Shown here one piece after another: positions 11,500-24,489 of a DNA stretch of 64,000 nucleotides. Position 1 is the first letter of the stretch; every line of letters begins with the position of its first letter. The notes beneath the pieces were generated by a model. The model was given only the letters and a program-made list of their open reading frames with translations. It was not told the DNA's origin and did no database searches. The stretch lies in contig NC_088307.1 of assembly GCF_032854445.1 (NCBI RefSeq), positions 27,258,547 to 27,322,546 on the forward strand, in the 5' to 3' direction. This DNA comes from Liolophura sinensis. Its lineage: Eukaryota > Mollusca > Polyplacophora > Chitonida > Chitonidae. A program made the translations under genes and the position numbers.

Positions 11500-11735
11500 A
11501 AAAGACCTCTCAGCTTTTTCCCCATAGTAAAAATAGCTTCAAAGTGCAGTTTTCTGAGGCCCCGGTGGTCAGTCCGAAAATTAGCCTGCAGTCGAGATGT
11601 GAACAGTAATAGCGATGAAAACTCTTTGGTGGCGAGATTCTGAATGTTACGCTGAGTAAATTAGTCTCTGATGTCATCTCCGAAAATTTCCGACTATAGA
11701 CGGAAAATATGCATAAAATAATGGGTTATGAATGT
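11500..11735 (+). repeat. Dispersed repeat, copy 1
   Basis: Shares ordered motifs with 57890-58100: 'ctgaggcc', 'gaaaattagcctgcagtcg' vs 'gaaaattaaatagctgcagtcg', 'gatgtcatctccgaaaat' vs 'gacgtcatttccgaaaat', and 'tccgac...gaaaatatgcataaa' vs 'tccgac...gaaaatatacataaa'. Family unknown. Confidence 0.55.
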
Positions 11736-11934
11736 TCCCCCAAAAATAAAAAAACAATTTTGGTTAAAAAAGGATGTGAAAAACGTTATTGATAATGCTG
11801 TGCAGCTTTCTGCCGACCTATGTACTCATCATGGAGTAAGACAATCAAGAATAATGACGAATGTTTTATTGAAAAATATGTACATTTGTATTACAAATTG
11901 ACGGTTCCCCTAACCCCCCTCCCACTCTCACTAT

Positions 11935-12065
11935 TTCTGGGACCTTAACAGTGACAATAAGAGGTCGACGATATTTTGGCGGTCCAGCGTTCGTTGAAAA
12001 CCCGTAATCTCAGTGGCTTTCCCCAATTTTATAAATGAAACATTCTTCAATGCGACGTTCAGCAA
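11935..12065 (+). mobile_element. SINE-like 3' fragment
   Basis: 'gacaataagaggtcgacgat...gttcgttgaaaac' plus 'aatgaaacattcttcaatgc', then a 'gacgttcag' end. It is similar to pieces at 13840 and 57525 and to the tail of a second SINE family. Confidence 0.45.
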
Positions 12066-13235
12066 GAGTGGAATTAATGCATTTACATTTTAAGTGTTGT
12101 GTTTATTGCCGAAAATGGCCAAACTGCATTTATAGCCGTCTAAAATCCATGATGTGTGGAAACCTGCAAGTCTCCTTAACCCTTCCCTCGCGGACTGAAT
12201 ACTCAGTCGGTTTGGTTTTCAGAAATCCCCGCGACGCGCGTGATGTGTGAAGCTTTTATGGAAACATTTTAAACTGAAACGAACACATCCTGTAACAATG
12301 TTCCATGAATATTAAGTGTATGTGAATTACGGATGACAGAGTAGAAGTCAAAAGGCCTGGCTGACAAAGATAAGCTGTTCCATACGATAGATACAGATAT
12401 GTGTATATTAATGATTTGATCGATATGGTTCGTAAGCCATGTATTTGACGCCAAGGTTTTTCTTGTTAGACATAAATCTTGTTGAATGTATATTGTTCAG
12501 GAAAGAAATTCAAACATTTTTCTCATCGCGAAAAGTACTAAAACTCGCACCTTATCTGCAATTATCGTTCCAAATGTTTCTAATTTTAGAAAAAAATGAA
12601 CGTATGTGTCTTGTCTGTGCTGACAAGCCAAAAAAAAAATAAATATATAAAAATTGACGTAATGTCTGTGTGATACGTTCTGTTCAGCTATAACCAACGT
12701 TCACTTGTGTCCTTTTCTCTCTCAGTCGTTTCCCAGTTTTGCTCGTGTTCTATTTTGTTATCTTGTCAGCGGAGAAACCAGAATGTACAAGAAGGTAGAC
12801 CTTGGTTCAGTCCTTAGGCCTTCCCAATTTAATTGATAAGATTTAGTTGATAGAATCTCATCAGTAATTGTATGGTTGTTTAATAAAACTGGTCACCAGT
12901 ACATTAACGTCAAAGGCAACCAAGCCTTTTTCAGTTCCACTACATACAAAGGTTACCATTCATGGGATGTTTTCAGCTTCATTGAGTTGCTTGAATTACT
13001 CATTATTAACATCTGTGTGAATAGGTATTGCGATGGGTACAGATTTTACGAATTTGGCGTGTACATATCTGGCCTTGTAGCATTTGTTAGATCCTGCGTG
13101 TTCTGTGACGATTTCAGTCAACGTCACAAGTTATTACTGCTAAAACTAGTGTGTCGAGGCTATTCCATCAATTTTCTTGTAAGTAAATTTAAACAGAGCG
13201 TTCAGAATCTCTCGCACTCTGCTTCATGATTGTGT

Positions 13236-13470
13236 CTGATTTCGCTTAAATTCCAGTTTGGTACTCTTTCCATTACTCCAGTTTGGTACTCTTTCCATTA
13301 CTCCAGTTTGGTACTCTTTCCATTACTCCAGTTTGTACTCTTTCCATTACTCCAGTTTGGTACTCTTTCCATTTCTCCAGTTTGGTACTCTTTCCATTAC
13401 TCCAGTTTGGTACTCTTTCCATTACTACAGTTTGGTACTCTTTCCATTACTCCAGTTTGGTACTTCTGCC
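13236..13470 (+). repeat. 25-bp minisatellite
   Basis: About nine units of 'ccagtttggtactctttcca' + 'ttact'. Diverged units continue to about 13615. Since 25 is not a multiple of 3, the frames rotate, and the short ORFs here are repeat artefacts. Confidence 0.92.
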
Positions 13471-13721
13471 AGCTGTACTGTTTGACACTTTTTTCAGTCG
13501 TCTAGTTTGGCCGTATTTTTTTTCACTCCTCAAATTTGGCGCTTTTTCCATTCCTCCAATTTGGTACTTCTGCTAGTTGTACAGTTTGGCCCTTTTTCCA
13601 GCCTTCCAATTTGGTACCTTTCTGGGCGACTGAGCGAAACGTTACGTTAGGGTAACTCACCACGGATCTAAAGACTCCATTTTGTCATCCAAGGTACATG
13701 TATTAAATATGCGATATGATA

Positions 13722-14065
13722 TCAACACCGTGGTCTATTGGTTAGCGGTCTTGCCTTTCACTCACTGGACATACTAGCTGTGGTTTCGAATCCGGGAATC
13801 ACGGAGTGAGGATTTTATAGTTTTCCCCGCTCTCGATGGTTGTGGGGTCTTACTGACAATAATGAGTGACAGTTTGCACAGCCAGACGTTCTTTGAAAAC
13901 CACAGGGTAACCACATGCAGATGAGAAAAATTGTAATACCTTGTCAAAGGTCCGTGGTTTTTCTCGGGTTCTCCGATTTCCTCCAAGCGTAATTACTGCT
14001 CCCTCTCGTTCATGTGTATGTGAACAATTCTTGAATTAAACGCCAGTGAAATGAAAAAATCTATA
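13722..14065 (+). mobile_element. tRNA-derived SINE, second type
   Basis: Head 'cgtggtctattggttagcgg' (A box) and 'ggtttcgaatccgg' (B box), middle 'gtggggtcttactgacaata', and end 'cttgaattaaacgccagtga' followed by an A-rich tail. The long body shows it is not a functional tRNA. Confidence 0.7.
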
Positions 14066-14324
14066 AACTGTTTCGCCACGGAAGAAAAAAAATCAAAAGG
14101 CTAAGGTCCCAGATATATATCTCGTTTAGATTCTAATTACCTCCATTGTCTTGCTGAACAGAATAGTTGATAATCTGTTCTCAGTATGTATTGCTGTATT
14201 CAACGACATCTGCATTTCGAGCTGGATATGTCTATTAGCCGACCGTGTTGTGACAACAACAACAATGTAGATGCAAGTGGTATGTACACTGCCTCATTTC
14301 AAGCATCTAGTATTTCTGAGGTGG

Positions 14325-14475
14325 TTGGCGCGCCAGCGCGGCGCAAATACTCTGGTGCCTCTCACCAATACGTTCGCTGTGAGTTCATGTCCAGCTCATG
14401 TTAGTTTCCTCCCCGGTCGTACGTCGAAAGGTCTGTTAGCAGCTTGCCAATGGTGATGGGTTCCCTCCGGGAATT
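14325..14475 (+). mobile_element. SINE, truncated
   Basis: Head part of the common SINE ('gcgccagcgcggcgcaaata', 'gtgagttcatgtccagctca') running out at 'gggttccctccggg'. Confidence 0.65.
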
Positions 14476-15244
14476 ATAATTTAAGTCACTATAATGACAG
14501 TTCTCATATACATAGCTCCGGTTTCGGTGACGCGTGCGCTTGTGATGATGCGTTTATTTCGATTTGCAATCATCGTTCTTCTGACCGACACAACATACAT
14601 GAATTCATTTCATTCTTAGATTCAACTGTTTTTTCTTCGTTGCAATGTCCTAGTATATCTTGGGGAAATATATATACCCTAATGTATTTTCCCGTGAAGA
14701 CCATACACCACAACCTGACTACAGCCTGCACTGTATTCATTTATTTTTTTATTTGATTGTTTTTTTTTACTCGTACTAAAAAAACTTCTGTAGTGCTCTT
14801 GCTCATGCGGGTAAGAAATGTTTCCATTGTGGCGACAACTGTCCGCAAAGCTCACCACCACCCTACCCCGCTAGCCACGACTGTGGTAGGGCAAATGCAG
14901 GCATTGTTTGATGAAAGCTTGATAAACATATCCTCCCGGCAAAGCACAATGAATTTAACAAATTGTATACTAACTAATAGCCAGAAGTTCAGTCCTTTGT
15001 TTTGAATCGGTCGTCCCATAGCCAATTCTGACAGGAATTGCATCAGCTACTGGCAAGTGAAATCTGTGGCTGTGGCTTTTGGAATGAGTGCAAATGCAAG
15101 GTGTAATGCCCACGAGGTCTCAAAGCGAGTGACGTCGGTATTTGTAGACAGGAGCAGTGACTATGTTTTTTAGGAATTTAGTTATCACTATACTCACATT
15201 CTTCTCGTTCAGACTGGGACAGGTGGACAGGCCATACATCTATA

Positions 15245-15389
15245 ATGTTCTACAGTCTTTCTCCTAGGGTGCGTCTCTGGATGGGATTTGTCGTCAGTCT
15301 CCTTGCCGCCATCATAAGTGGACTCGAGATGTCTTTTAATGTCTATGCGTTACCTTTAAAAGAGACCTTCAATTTCACTCAAACGCAAG
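15245..15389 (+). CDS. MFS transporter exon 1
   Basis: First transmembrane helix and following loop. Donor gtgagt, phase 1 out. The start is uncertain because 'ctcctag' at 15267 could be an acceptor for a coding exon further upstream. Confidence 0.72.
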
Positions 15390-18300
15390 GTGAGTCGATA
15401 AAACCACTTAGACTTTTAGTTAATCTAATCTGTAATCTATGCATTGAAACAGATATTCGTGTATCAGTTGTAAACAGTTATGCACATTCCAGTCAATAAT
15501 CGCAAGGCCAATGGCGAAAACGACGTTTAACACAAACCACCAGAACTAAGAAAGTATACAAAGTACGAAAGTGTACAAAGTACGAAAGTGTACAAAGTAC
15601 GAAAGTATACAACGTGGCCCAAGGTATGCTGTAGGCGAATAAGTGAACTCAGTATTTAGATCGTGTATCTTGCTAATATATAAAGTGCCGATTATAAAAT
15701 ATATATCTCAGTTACGCTTTGATTGCAACTGTTCATGTATCCAGTGTGGTTATCTAATTCAACACGATGAAGATACTGTCCCCCAGCCCCGCGGTTAAGC
15801 GAAACTCAGGACACCATCACGAAACAGTGGTCACAGATTGTGGACGCTCTGTCCATATTTACTTACTGCGTGCAAACGTTACGAAACTTTGAATGAAGGC
15901 GTTTGATGAAATAACCGTGACACACTAGTTTTTGCAGTAATGAAAATTGTGACGTTGATTGAAGTCGTCATCTAACACGCAGGAAATGCTAATAAATGCT
16001 CCAAGGAGACCACGACATATGCAGAGCCCTTCGGTATACTGGTGTCCAGGTAAGGTTATTTACAATGTCAAAATTGAAACTATACCTCTTCTCATTAAAT
16101 TTGTGTAAGAGGAAATCGTTTTGGTCTTTGATGTATATTTATTTGATTGGTGTTTCACACCGTACTGTTAGGTCCAGATAAGATTTGCCATCTAGAGTAT
16201 CTGTGGCTTCCTTTAAACCCAACGAAAGTAAATATCTTTTCATAGCCTTTGCTATCTATGGATTGTTTAGAAGGTCATCATAAAGCGTTTAGTGAATGAG
16301 AAAGATCGCTCCTGATTATAGTTTCTGCACATAGTCTTGTTTCATACGAGAACATGTATATAGGTCAGCCAAAAGGAGGTCACAATTTGTACCCATGGGA
16401 ATACGTATACACAGTTGGTATATGGTTTCACCGAATTTCACATGGATATTATTAATGAGAAATTCGAACAGGAAACATCCCTAGTAACCGTTATATGTAG
16501 TGGAGACGAAGAAGGCTTGGTTGCCTTTGACGGTAAAGTAGCGGTCGCCAATTTTATTTAAGACATTTTTGGACGAAACACTATTGGTGTCTTAGAATGG
16601 CAATCATTTTGAAACATCAGCTGAATCCTGCAAGACGCTATGAATGTTGGAATTAGTACACACTGTGTAGCGGTAATTATCGGACTGATGAGAATATACA
16701 GTATACCGGTTGAAAAGAAAAAAATCTTGGTTCAAGGCGATAATGTCAGTGACTTCTGGTTGGCTCATTGGTTTCCGCGCGTGAGCTGATCAGAAATGAT
16801 TGACATTACATGAGTTGGAACAAGCCTCTTAGAACCTCCAATACGATGACCTTTGCACCCGTCGTTTTCGCGCCCGGAATAAGAGGATAGACTAAGTACT
16901 CATCGGCCCAATATGAATACGCCTGTATTATAACTGGGCTCCACGACTTTTTTCGGCGGCGACATAAGTCGCTTGTATGCCTATCGGCAGGACTGTCCAA
17001 TATTGCGAATATGAATTTGTGATATAGCAATTGTTCTCTTCCTCTTTCTGTCCATTTCAGTGGAGTTAGTTGCCTCGATGGGATCTGCAGGTTTGGCGTT
17101 GAGTTGCTTGGAGGCTCTGTGTACTTCGCTACTCGGGTTCAAGGTCACCTGTACGATTATAGCCATTGGGGTACCTACATTCTGTGGGTTGTTTGCATTA
17201 GCGGCTTATTATCACGGTTTCGTCCACAAATGGCCCAGTATAGTGTGTCTCATCCAGCTCGTTTTGGGTAAGAAAGGCATTTTCAAGAATTCTGTTCACT
17301 AAACTATTAAAAGTATCTGTTTTTCTCCCTAATTTCTTTATCCCTGGTGTATGTTGCTGATGTCTTAAGCATTTACATGAACAGTTAAAGTAAGACTTAT
17401 CTGAAGTACGTATAGATTGAAAACAGGCCGGATTTCCATATCTGAAGTATGTATAAATTGAAAACAGGCCGGATTTCCATGTGACCGTATGTCCGCCATG
17501 ACTATGTCGTCACTGCTCTAGATTTCCTCTGTATAGTGCAGTCCTTTGTTTTGAAGCCTTACTGAAAAATTAGTCATATATTGGCTTATGATGGCGGTTG
17601 AGTTTAACGCTGCGCTGCGCTAAAGCTTCCACTTTTAGTAAGATACAGTATTTCGAATAGAACTCATAGATGCTTTTATTCTATCAGTAATGTTGCTTAA
17701 TAACTAAGGACACATTGTTTCCCCAGCAACCATCAACTGTAATGCCTATTTCGCGGTATCAAGAGTGTTCGTTGGAATCTTACCCGAGAAGCACACTGGA
17801 AAACTGGTCGCTTTGTACATGGCTATGTGCTGCTGTGGGAAGATGTTCTTCGGTGGTTTGATGGAGTTGTTCTTTTGGAAAAACTTGGCAGGATTTTTCA
17901 TGTCCTGCGCTATTGCGTCAACACTGACTTACGTTCCTTGTTTCGTTCTCCAGTATCCTCTGTACACAGAGCAGAAACACGAACCGGAAACAAAAACCAC
18001 ATGCGCAGACGGCGCAGAAGAACATGGCAACGCGTCAACAACATCAACAAGCGTCAGGGATATATTACGCTCTCCATTTTTTCACGTCACGTTTTGGATT
18101 TCTGCGCTGTTCTACGGCTGTGGTATGACTTGTACGACCAACATCACCACCATAGCTCAATCGGCAGGAGTTGCCGACCCTTTGCAATCCGTATTCGTCC
18201 TGACGGTCGTTATCTTCACAGTCCGAGTGTGTTTCGGGACGACATTCGATCGGTTCGCCTCCATGTGGTGTGGCTTTGCCCTCCTTCTGGTAGCCTACTC

Positions 18301-18754
18301 CAGTTTTGTCGCCGCCATGACTATTAGCATACTTTATCTCAGTTCGACGTCCATGTTCTTGACGACGATTCTGATTGGAGTAGGCATGGCACCCGGGTTA
18401 ATCACGCCGGTGTCCATTCTGCTGCTTCGTTATGGACGTTCCCATTACAGTGCCGTGGCAGGTTGTTTCTACACTGTGTCAGCGACTTACCAGATCCTTC
18501 TTCAGCTGTTTATGGGTATTCTCTACGATGCTGAAATACCACACAGTGGCATAAGCGGGAAGAATTGCATGGGCACAGTATGTTTTTACTGGTGTTTCCG
18601 TTTGTTACTGGGTATCACCATCTCTGTCATCGTTATTCAGACGTTTAACTTTGTAATCTCAGAAAACTATAGTCGACTACGGCAACGTTTCTCATCTTCA
18701 AGCCTTCGCCATAATGAGTCGTCCAGCCCGCCATTTCCTAGCGACAAGACTTAA
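15245..18754 (+). CDS. Major-facilitator-superfamily transporter, nodulin-like
   Basis: Three exons, 15245-15389, 17061-17267 and 17727-18754, join in phase 1/1 to a 459-residue multi-pass membrane protein. I see about twelve hydrophobic stretches in two halves, split by a polar loop (roughly residues 190-225, rich in E/K/T). An N-terminal helix 'WMGFVVSLLAAIISGLEMSF' is followed by an N-FTQTQVEL-type segment, and 'LVLGATINCNAYFAVSRVFV' precedes a Gly-Lys loop, as in nodulin-like and monocarboxylate-type MFS proteins. The substrate is unknown. The ATG at 15245 gives MFYSLSPRVRLWMG. An acceptor-like 'tttctcctag' at 15258-15267 leaves an upstream first exon possible. AATAAA at about 19253 is a candidate poly(A) signal. 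Family assignment is moderate; the exon structure is strong. Confidence 0.8.
17061..17267 (+). CDS. MFS transporter exon 2
   Basis: Acceptor tccatttcag, donor gtaaga. It encodes two to three hydrophobic helices, including VPTFCGLFALAAYYHGFVHK. Confidence 0.85.
17390..17480 (+). repeat. Local duplication in MFS intron 2
   Basis: 'tatctgaagtacgtatagat' and 'tgaaaacaggccggatttcc' occur twice in succession, period about 47 bp, with few differences. Confidence 0.85.
17727..18754 (+). CDS. MFS transporter exon 3 (terminal)
   Basis: Acceptor tttccccag. 1028 nt open to TAA, carrying the central loop and the C-terminal helices. The polar C-terminus is rich in Ser. Confidence 0.88.
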
Positions 18755-19664
18755 ATATATCGGGTAGTGTATATAAGAACTGGACCCAGCTTTGAATTCA
18801 AGCCGTACCAAAATATATCCTAGCTTAGCGTATGAGCAAATGAGAATACAGCTATCTGACGATGATAGCGGCGCTATGTGATTCTTATTGGTCAACTTAG
18901 TGCTGTTGCTTGTTTTGTCATGTTTGTGGTGTCAGTAGGGACTTTTTTTCAGCAGAACAAACAGTCATTCTAGGGGTGCAAACCCGGTCTTGAACAGAAA
19001 AGTTGTAGATTCACCTTAGCTCTCCTGGGTATGTCGCTGTAAGGTGGCAGGCAGTCTTCCACAAATGCTGCGTGCAGTTATGTACACGTACATGTACGTG
19101 TACGATACGCGCGGGAATGTTCATCCGTATACAAATTACACTCGTGGGTCATGTCTTGTTCATTAACTTAACGAATGGCTTCATTCTTAAAAATAATCAA
19201 ACAGATGGTCCACTGGGCTTCTAAGTTGCACATGGATTAATTTATTTACAATAATAAACTTGATCAATATAAGTCAACAAATATATCGAAAAGAAACCTT
19301 TCATGACGAGTTTCTGGAGAACATGATTGATTCCTTTATTTGATTGCATTTGAACGTTGTTGTTCAACTATAACATCACTGTGTGTTTTTATCCATTTCT
19401 GTCTTGTAAAGCCATGATAGTAGTTGAGTGTAATTTGATACTGTTTAAACATCGACATGAACAGTTATAATAAAACTTATATATAAAAATTGACATGAAG
19501 CTGCATTTCACCAGTTACGTGTGATCATTTACCAATCATCACACTGTAGTGGCTGCACTCGATTTCCTCTGTATGGTATGGTTTTTGTTGTATTTATTTC
19601 TTATGACGAGATCTTTACATGTTTGTTGCAGACCAGTTCTAATGCAGACATAGGTATTTATATA

Positions 19665-19735
19665 TTCACTATGGTAGGCGGAAACCAAGCAGAGCACAGG
19701 TAAAACCCACGACCATCCGCAGCCGGTTGACATAT
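19665..19735 (-). mobile_element. SINE core fragment
   Basis: Reverse-strand core of the common SINE: 'ggtaggcggaaaccaagcag', then 'aaacccacgaccatccgcag'. Confidence 0.65.
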
Positions 19736-20405
19736 TTAACGTTTACAGTGATTCCTCAGTGAAAAATCGTGTCAAAGACACAATAAGAAACCTCGTAACG
19801 TTTAATTTAAGATGTTGCCTTTAGTTATGGCACTCCTACAGCATTCAGCATTACATAGTATTAACACCTAATATCCTGGCGGACAGAAGATAGTATCCTA
19901 CTCGATTTTCTAGAACTAATTTGGATCACACAGAGTAATCCATCCGCGGAGAAGGCATTTAATGTAATAAACGTTGCACGAAATAGATGACATAACCTTT
20001 CCTCTTTTTACTGTACATAACTACTAAGTGGCATAATTCAACCATGAATAATTTTCAGACTTTTAAAAGGGGTTTAGTAAGACAAAATCGAAATCGAAAT
20101 AATTAATGATAAACAAATTTCAAATCAAATGGTCATATAATCGCATATCAATAAAAAATTTAGCGTACTAATTTAAGCTTAATAAATTATTATCTTTATT
20201 CCAAAAAATATACTATGAAAGCAAAATTAAGGACACAAATCAAGCCAGCAAAGTTCTGAAAGAGGTGATGAATCGAAACAAAAGTAATCCCTTGCAAACA
20301 TCTTTATTGTAAGCAGCACTGATGTCAGTTGTATTATTGAATGTTCAAAACTTGTTGACATTTATATTAGTGAATCTCTTGCGCATGTCATAAATGTATC
20401 TTTTA

Positions 20406-20570
20406 GTCCTGGAACTTACGTGGGAAGGTCTGCCAGCAACCTGAAGATGGTCTTGTGTTTCCCCCGAGCTCTGCCCGGTTTCCACCCACCATAATGCTGG
20501 CCGTCGTCGTATAAGTAAAATATTCTTTAGTGTGGCGTAAAACACCAATCAAATAAATAAATAAACAGAT
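20406..20570 (+). mobile_element. SINE, 5'-truncated
   Basis: Core and tail intact ('gggaaggtctgccagcaacc', 'ctctgcccggtttccaccca', 'gtggcgtaaaacaccaatca', then aaataaataaata). The tRNA head is missing. Confidence 0.85.
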
Positions 20571-20847
20571 CTGGAACTGTCCCAGTATATTTTCAAAAGC
20601 TTTGATTACCCTCATTAAATAATAATTTGAAAACTATAGGCGAATTTCTGTTTTACCCTTGATAAGCCAAATTATGGAGAAAATAGCAGTCACTGTGACA
20701 ACCGAACACCTTAGTTCGAGTAACATAATTTCTGATTGCCAGTAGGAAAAATAAACAGTGTTTTACACAATTGACAACGATACAAATGTTACACTTCCAA
20801 ACATAGGAATCTTATATCTGTGTGTCATCTGTGTGGTCGAAGTGAAT

Positions 20848-21065
20848 ACACCGTTAAAATCTGGATTTTACCATGTCAGCAGATGGGAGGAGTGCATAGC
20901 AACTCCACGCGGACATCACTCTGTCTCCTTTTGTGCTCTCGACCAGAATTTCAAACTTTCATCATTAAAACTCATACCTGCCACTAGCTCAGACATTCTC
21001 TATCATTTTGATACTAGCATGCTCCTGTGCACCAAAATGACAGGATGGCAGGGGGGAAAGACGTA
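20848..21065 (+). repeat. Diverged solo copy of the 453-bp element repeat
   Basis: Aligns in order with the central part of the 453-bp repeats at 23185 and 30834: 'gttaaaatctggattttacc', 'gcagatgggaggagtgcata', 'cagaatttcaaactttcatc', 'gctcctgtgcaccaaaatga'. No terminal inverted repeat is recognisable, so it is a truncated old copy. Confidence 0.8.
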
Positions 21066-21804
21066 ACACTCTAAATCAGGGTGTGCTTAACTGATTCCAA
21101 CAACAATGAAATAAAATATGTACATATCGCCAGTGGAGGAAACCAGACAAAGCTCTGGGAAAAGAAAGGAACTGACAGGGCACCTGAGAAATCTCCTGTA
21201 GTCACAGGTGAACATGATACGCATATTATCACCAAATAAGTAAGCGTACTGATTCATATATGGCGAAAATTACAATGTCCTATATACTTGCAGAAAAACG
21301 TTTTTAAAAGTCTTTATGGAGGCATGTAGGAAACATGTGCAATTAACTATGTTCGGGCTGTCTGTGACGTCACTACATGCAATGCCCGGATTCTCAATTG
21401 GGTCGTAACATTACGCCGGCCTAATCACCATGACGTCGCATACTGAGGGCATACACCGCCTCGGCATTTGCGACCTACGTAACGTTACGACCGCTTTGGG
21501 AAACAGGCCTCTGTACAAACACCTATTTTGTTTTAGTTGTTTATTTGATCGTTTTTTAATATCGCACTTGTAATTTTTTTTACTTTTTATTTAATGATGG
21601 TTAATTTATGTGTGAAGTAAACAGGGGTGCCATGGCTGAAACTTTTCCGCGTGTGACAGATGTTATGTTGGTGCAAAGCGGAAGACAACACAACAACAAT
21701 ATTGTAGATCGGTAATTGTGGCTATGACCTTAGTAACATTAGAGCCACGGGGATGCGACATCTAGTCCATGCATGTCCAGGATGCACTCAGTGTATATAC
21801 CATG

Positions 21805-21807
21805 CAC

Positions 21808-21890
<83 letters not shown>
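21805..21890 (+). repeat. (TA)n microsatellite
   Basis: Uninterrupted run of about 40 TA dinucleotides. Any YI-repeat ORF over it is an artefact. Confidence 0.98.
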
Positions 21891-23065
21891 ACCTCGGTGT
21901 TATTCGTTTCAACCATCTGTTCACATGCTGAAGAAGTCAGGCGGAAAACAAACAGAAGTGTTTGTTATCAAGACTTGATTCCTGGGGCGGAATGCGCTCA
22001 CATCGAATAATTATGGTGCAAGCAAAGGACCACATGAAAATTTTAACAAACCGTGCACAAAAAACACAAAAAAGTCACACCAGTGAAATGCGTCCTACTT
22101 GCCGGCGGTGCAATGCGAGCAGGTTGGAACTTTAGCTGTTCTTCCGTATCGGTTTGACTTGTTCAGAAGTATAAATTTCATCGAATTTTTTTGAAATTAT
22201 GTGAATAGCTTACATAAACTGAATACACATAATTATAATATTCAGTATATGGGATACAACAAGTCTCTAGTCAGACTTGACTCCCGCCAAACGATTGTCA
22301 TCTCTAAAGATTACATCTGTATATCCTTGTAAATATAGTGAATAAAAATAGTACTAATACTAATACGCTGTGAATACATAATCGAACGTTGTCATAAAAT
22401 AATAATGAACCTACTAAGAGTACTAAAGCATTTTGCCTTAGACGTCATGATGCATTGTGAAATGATTATAACTTAACAAATGAGGTTGCGAGACAGTGCT
22501 AGCGAGTGGTTTCGACAGCTGCTTTAAGTCAGTGCGTTGGTCAGGTTTCTGGCGATGCTCGGTGATTTGTTTTAAACATACTTCGTATGGATCACGGAAC
22601 AATAGTAAGCATAATACTGATAGCATTGCTCTGTTTACCTGTGTGGAGGCACCTGGTTGACAATAGCATAAACTTATATTAACTGGGAAGAAAACTATAT
22701 ATTGAATTGACTTAATAATAGGAGAATTATAACGAGTCGGTAATTCGTCCATGAAGTCAGATCCAGTAGCCACTTTCTTTACTGATTCGTCACTAATTAA
22801 ACCTATCCGCAGTCTTAACAAAGTTGCGTGAAGTATACACGTGTCACTAACTAGATCTGAGGTATCACCAATCTCGGCAACTTCAAATATGTATACTGAC
22901 TTGATGCTTACTGTTGGCCCAGTCGAAATCTTGATTGCGCATTTTGTAAAGTGATGTCGGCTCTGTTACACGTTTGTGTATTGAAACGACGCTTTTGATT
23001 GGCTCTGAGCTTTGACCTCTCCGACCAAAGAGAGCGTGTTGGGAGCGTGTGCTATGCATTATGAT

Positions 23066-23184
23066 TGTTTGTTTCTCAGCACTAAGGGGTTAGAATAAGG
23101 AAACAGAACTGGTTGCTTCGGTGTAAGCAGGATGTCTAGTATTTTCGGCGTGATACTTTGGTGGCATTTACTCGCCATGCATCT
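23066..23184 (+). mobile_element. SINE (second tRNA family) fragment at left edge of the 8.1-kb element
   Basis: 'ctcagcactaaggggttaga' and 'actttggtggcatttactcg' match the middle of the SINE at 31291 and 36050. It stops at the first base of the 453-bp repeat. Confidence 0.65.
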
Positions 23185-23637
23185 GGCCTCGGACCCCCAT
23201 TAATTTTCCATAAGCGACAATGTTAACGTCTAGCGCTGTAGCTCAGTCCCAAACATTCCGTGGCCATTAAGCTTTGGTGCATACCTGGCCCAGCCTGTGA
23301 GAAAGAAGCCATAAAAATCTTGACATAGGTTGACCGTCAAAATCTGGACCTTTCCATGCCGGCAGCTGGGAGGCGTGCCTAGCAACGCCAAGGGGACGTC
23401 ACTCGCAGCCTCATCACTACCTCACACCTTGTGTCCTCTCGCCCAGAATTTCAAACTTTCATCAATAAAGCTCATACCTCCTCAAAGTTTAGACAGTTTC
23501 CAGCATTTTAATACCAAGCATGCACCTGTGCACCAAAAATGGACGCCTGGGAGCAAAAAAAGACTTTATACCCTAAAATTCACAGAACTACAATCGTCCC
23601 TACCGAAAAACGGAAGTTGTAATGGGGGTCTGTGTCC
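23185..23637 (+). repeat. 453-bp element repeat, left copy
   Basis: Has its own imperfect terminal inverted repeats, so alone it looks like a MITE derived from the larger element. Flanks are atct on the left and tatc on the right, giving no duplication by itself. Confidence 0.9.
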
Positions 23638-24489
23638 TATCACACCAGCCACCTTTTTTCAAAATCAATAATTTTTGCACCACACAATTCCTGACACTTC
23701 TGAACCTCACAGGCAAAATTAGGGCTTGATACATGCAGAAACTTTGGAGTTGAATGAATTCAAGTTGGGGTACCCCCATCTTGGACATGTGTCTTTTTTT
23801 CCAGGGTGAAAAAACTCTGAAGGGTAAACTTTGAAGCTTTGCAGTGCATATACCGTTTGAGATATCTCCATCAGGTCAACTGTTTTGGAAAGACAAGATG
23901 TTTATCTGCAAGAAAAGTTAAAAAAATCACATTGACAGAGCACTTTAGACTTTTCAAAAGCAACCATTTAGAGAAATATACATTTTTAAGAAGACTTTTC
24001 TACTCAGAGCAGCTTTAAATATCAAAGTTACAAGCCAAAAGTGTCAAAGCATACATCAAAATATAGGCAATTTATCTGACAATTAAATGTCAAAATATAA
24101 GACATTTACTTTAGCAACTATGTGAAAAAAATTGACTGACAGTGTGGTAGGGGGTATCAAAGCGGATTGTCACGATTTCGGAACAATCATTTGTGACCAA
24201 AATCGAAGCAAGAATAATGCCTCAAAGTGATGAAGACCTACTCACAGGCACTTTTTTAGTGGACAGGACTTAAGAAAAGACTAGTATCCCAGATCCCCAC
24301 TGAATAACATGATGAAACCCTTTAAAAGACCACCCAGCCAGGCACCCCCCCGCCTGCCCTCCTCCCCCATGACTGTTGATTGGCTGACCAGCTCACCGTG
24401 TAAAAACCTCCCTGCACCTTTGCTGTTGTCTCACAGCAGGTTATTACTCTGCACAGTAACATCAAAGGGTGTCACATTGGCATCTACAA
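23638..24489. other. Left non-coding part of the transposon
   Basis: AT-rich, no ORF recognised. It lies between the left 453-bp repeat and the TATA-like box. Probably 5' flank of the transposase gene. Confidence 0.5.

Larger units (their letters stand above)
10141..15244. other. Intergenic region between PMPCA and the MFS gene
   Basis: No protein-coding exon recognised. It contains the short tandem arrays at 10868 and 13236 and the SINE pieces at 11935, 13722 and 14325, listed separately. The remainder is AT-rich and unremarkable. Confidence 0.6.
18755..23184. other. Intergenic region, repeat fragments only
   Basis: No gene recognised. It contains SINE pieces (19665, 20406), a diverged copy of the 453-bp element repeat (20848), an AT microsatellite (21805) and a SINE fragment abutting the 8.1-kb element. 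Confidence 0.6.

Noticed and set aside
21739-22010. Tyr-Ile repeat ORFs
   Set aside because: Translation of a (TA)n microsatellite.
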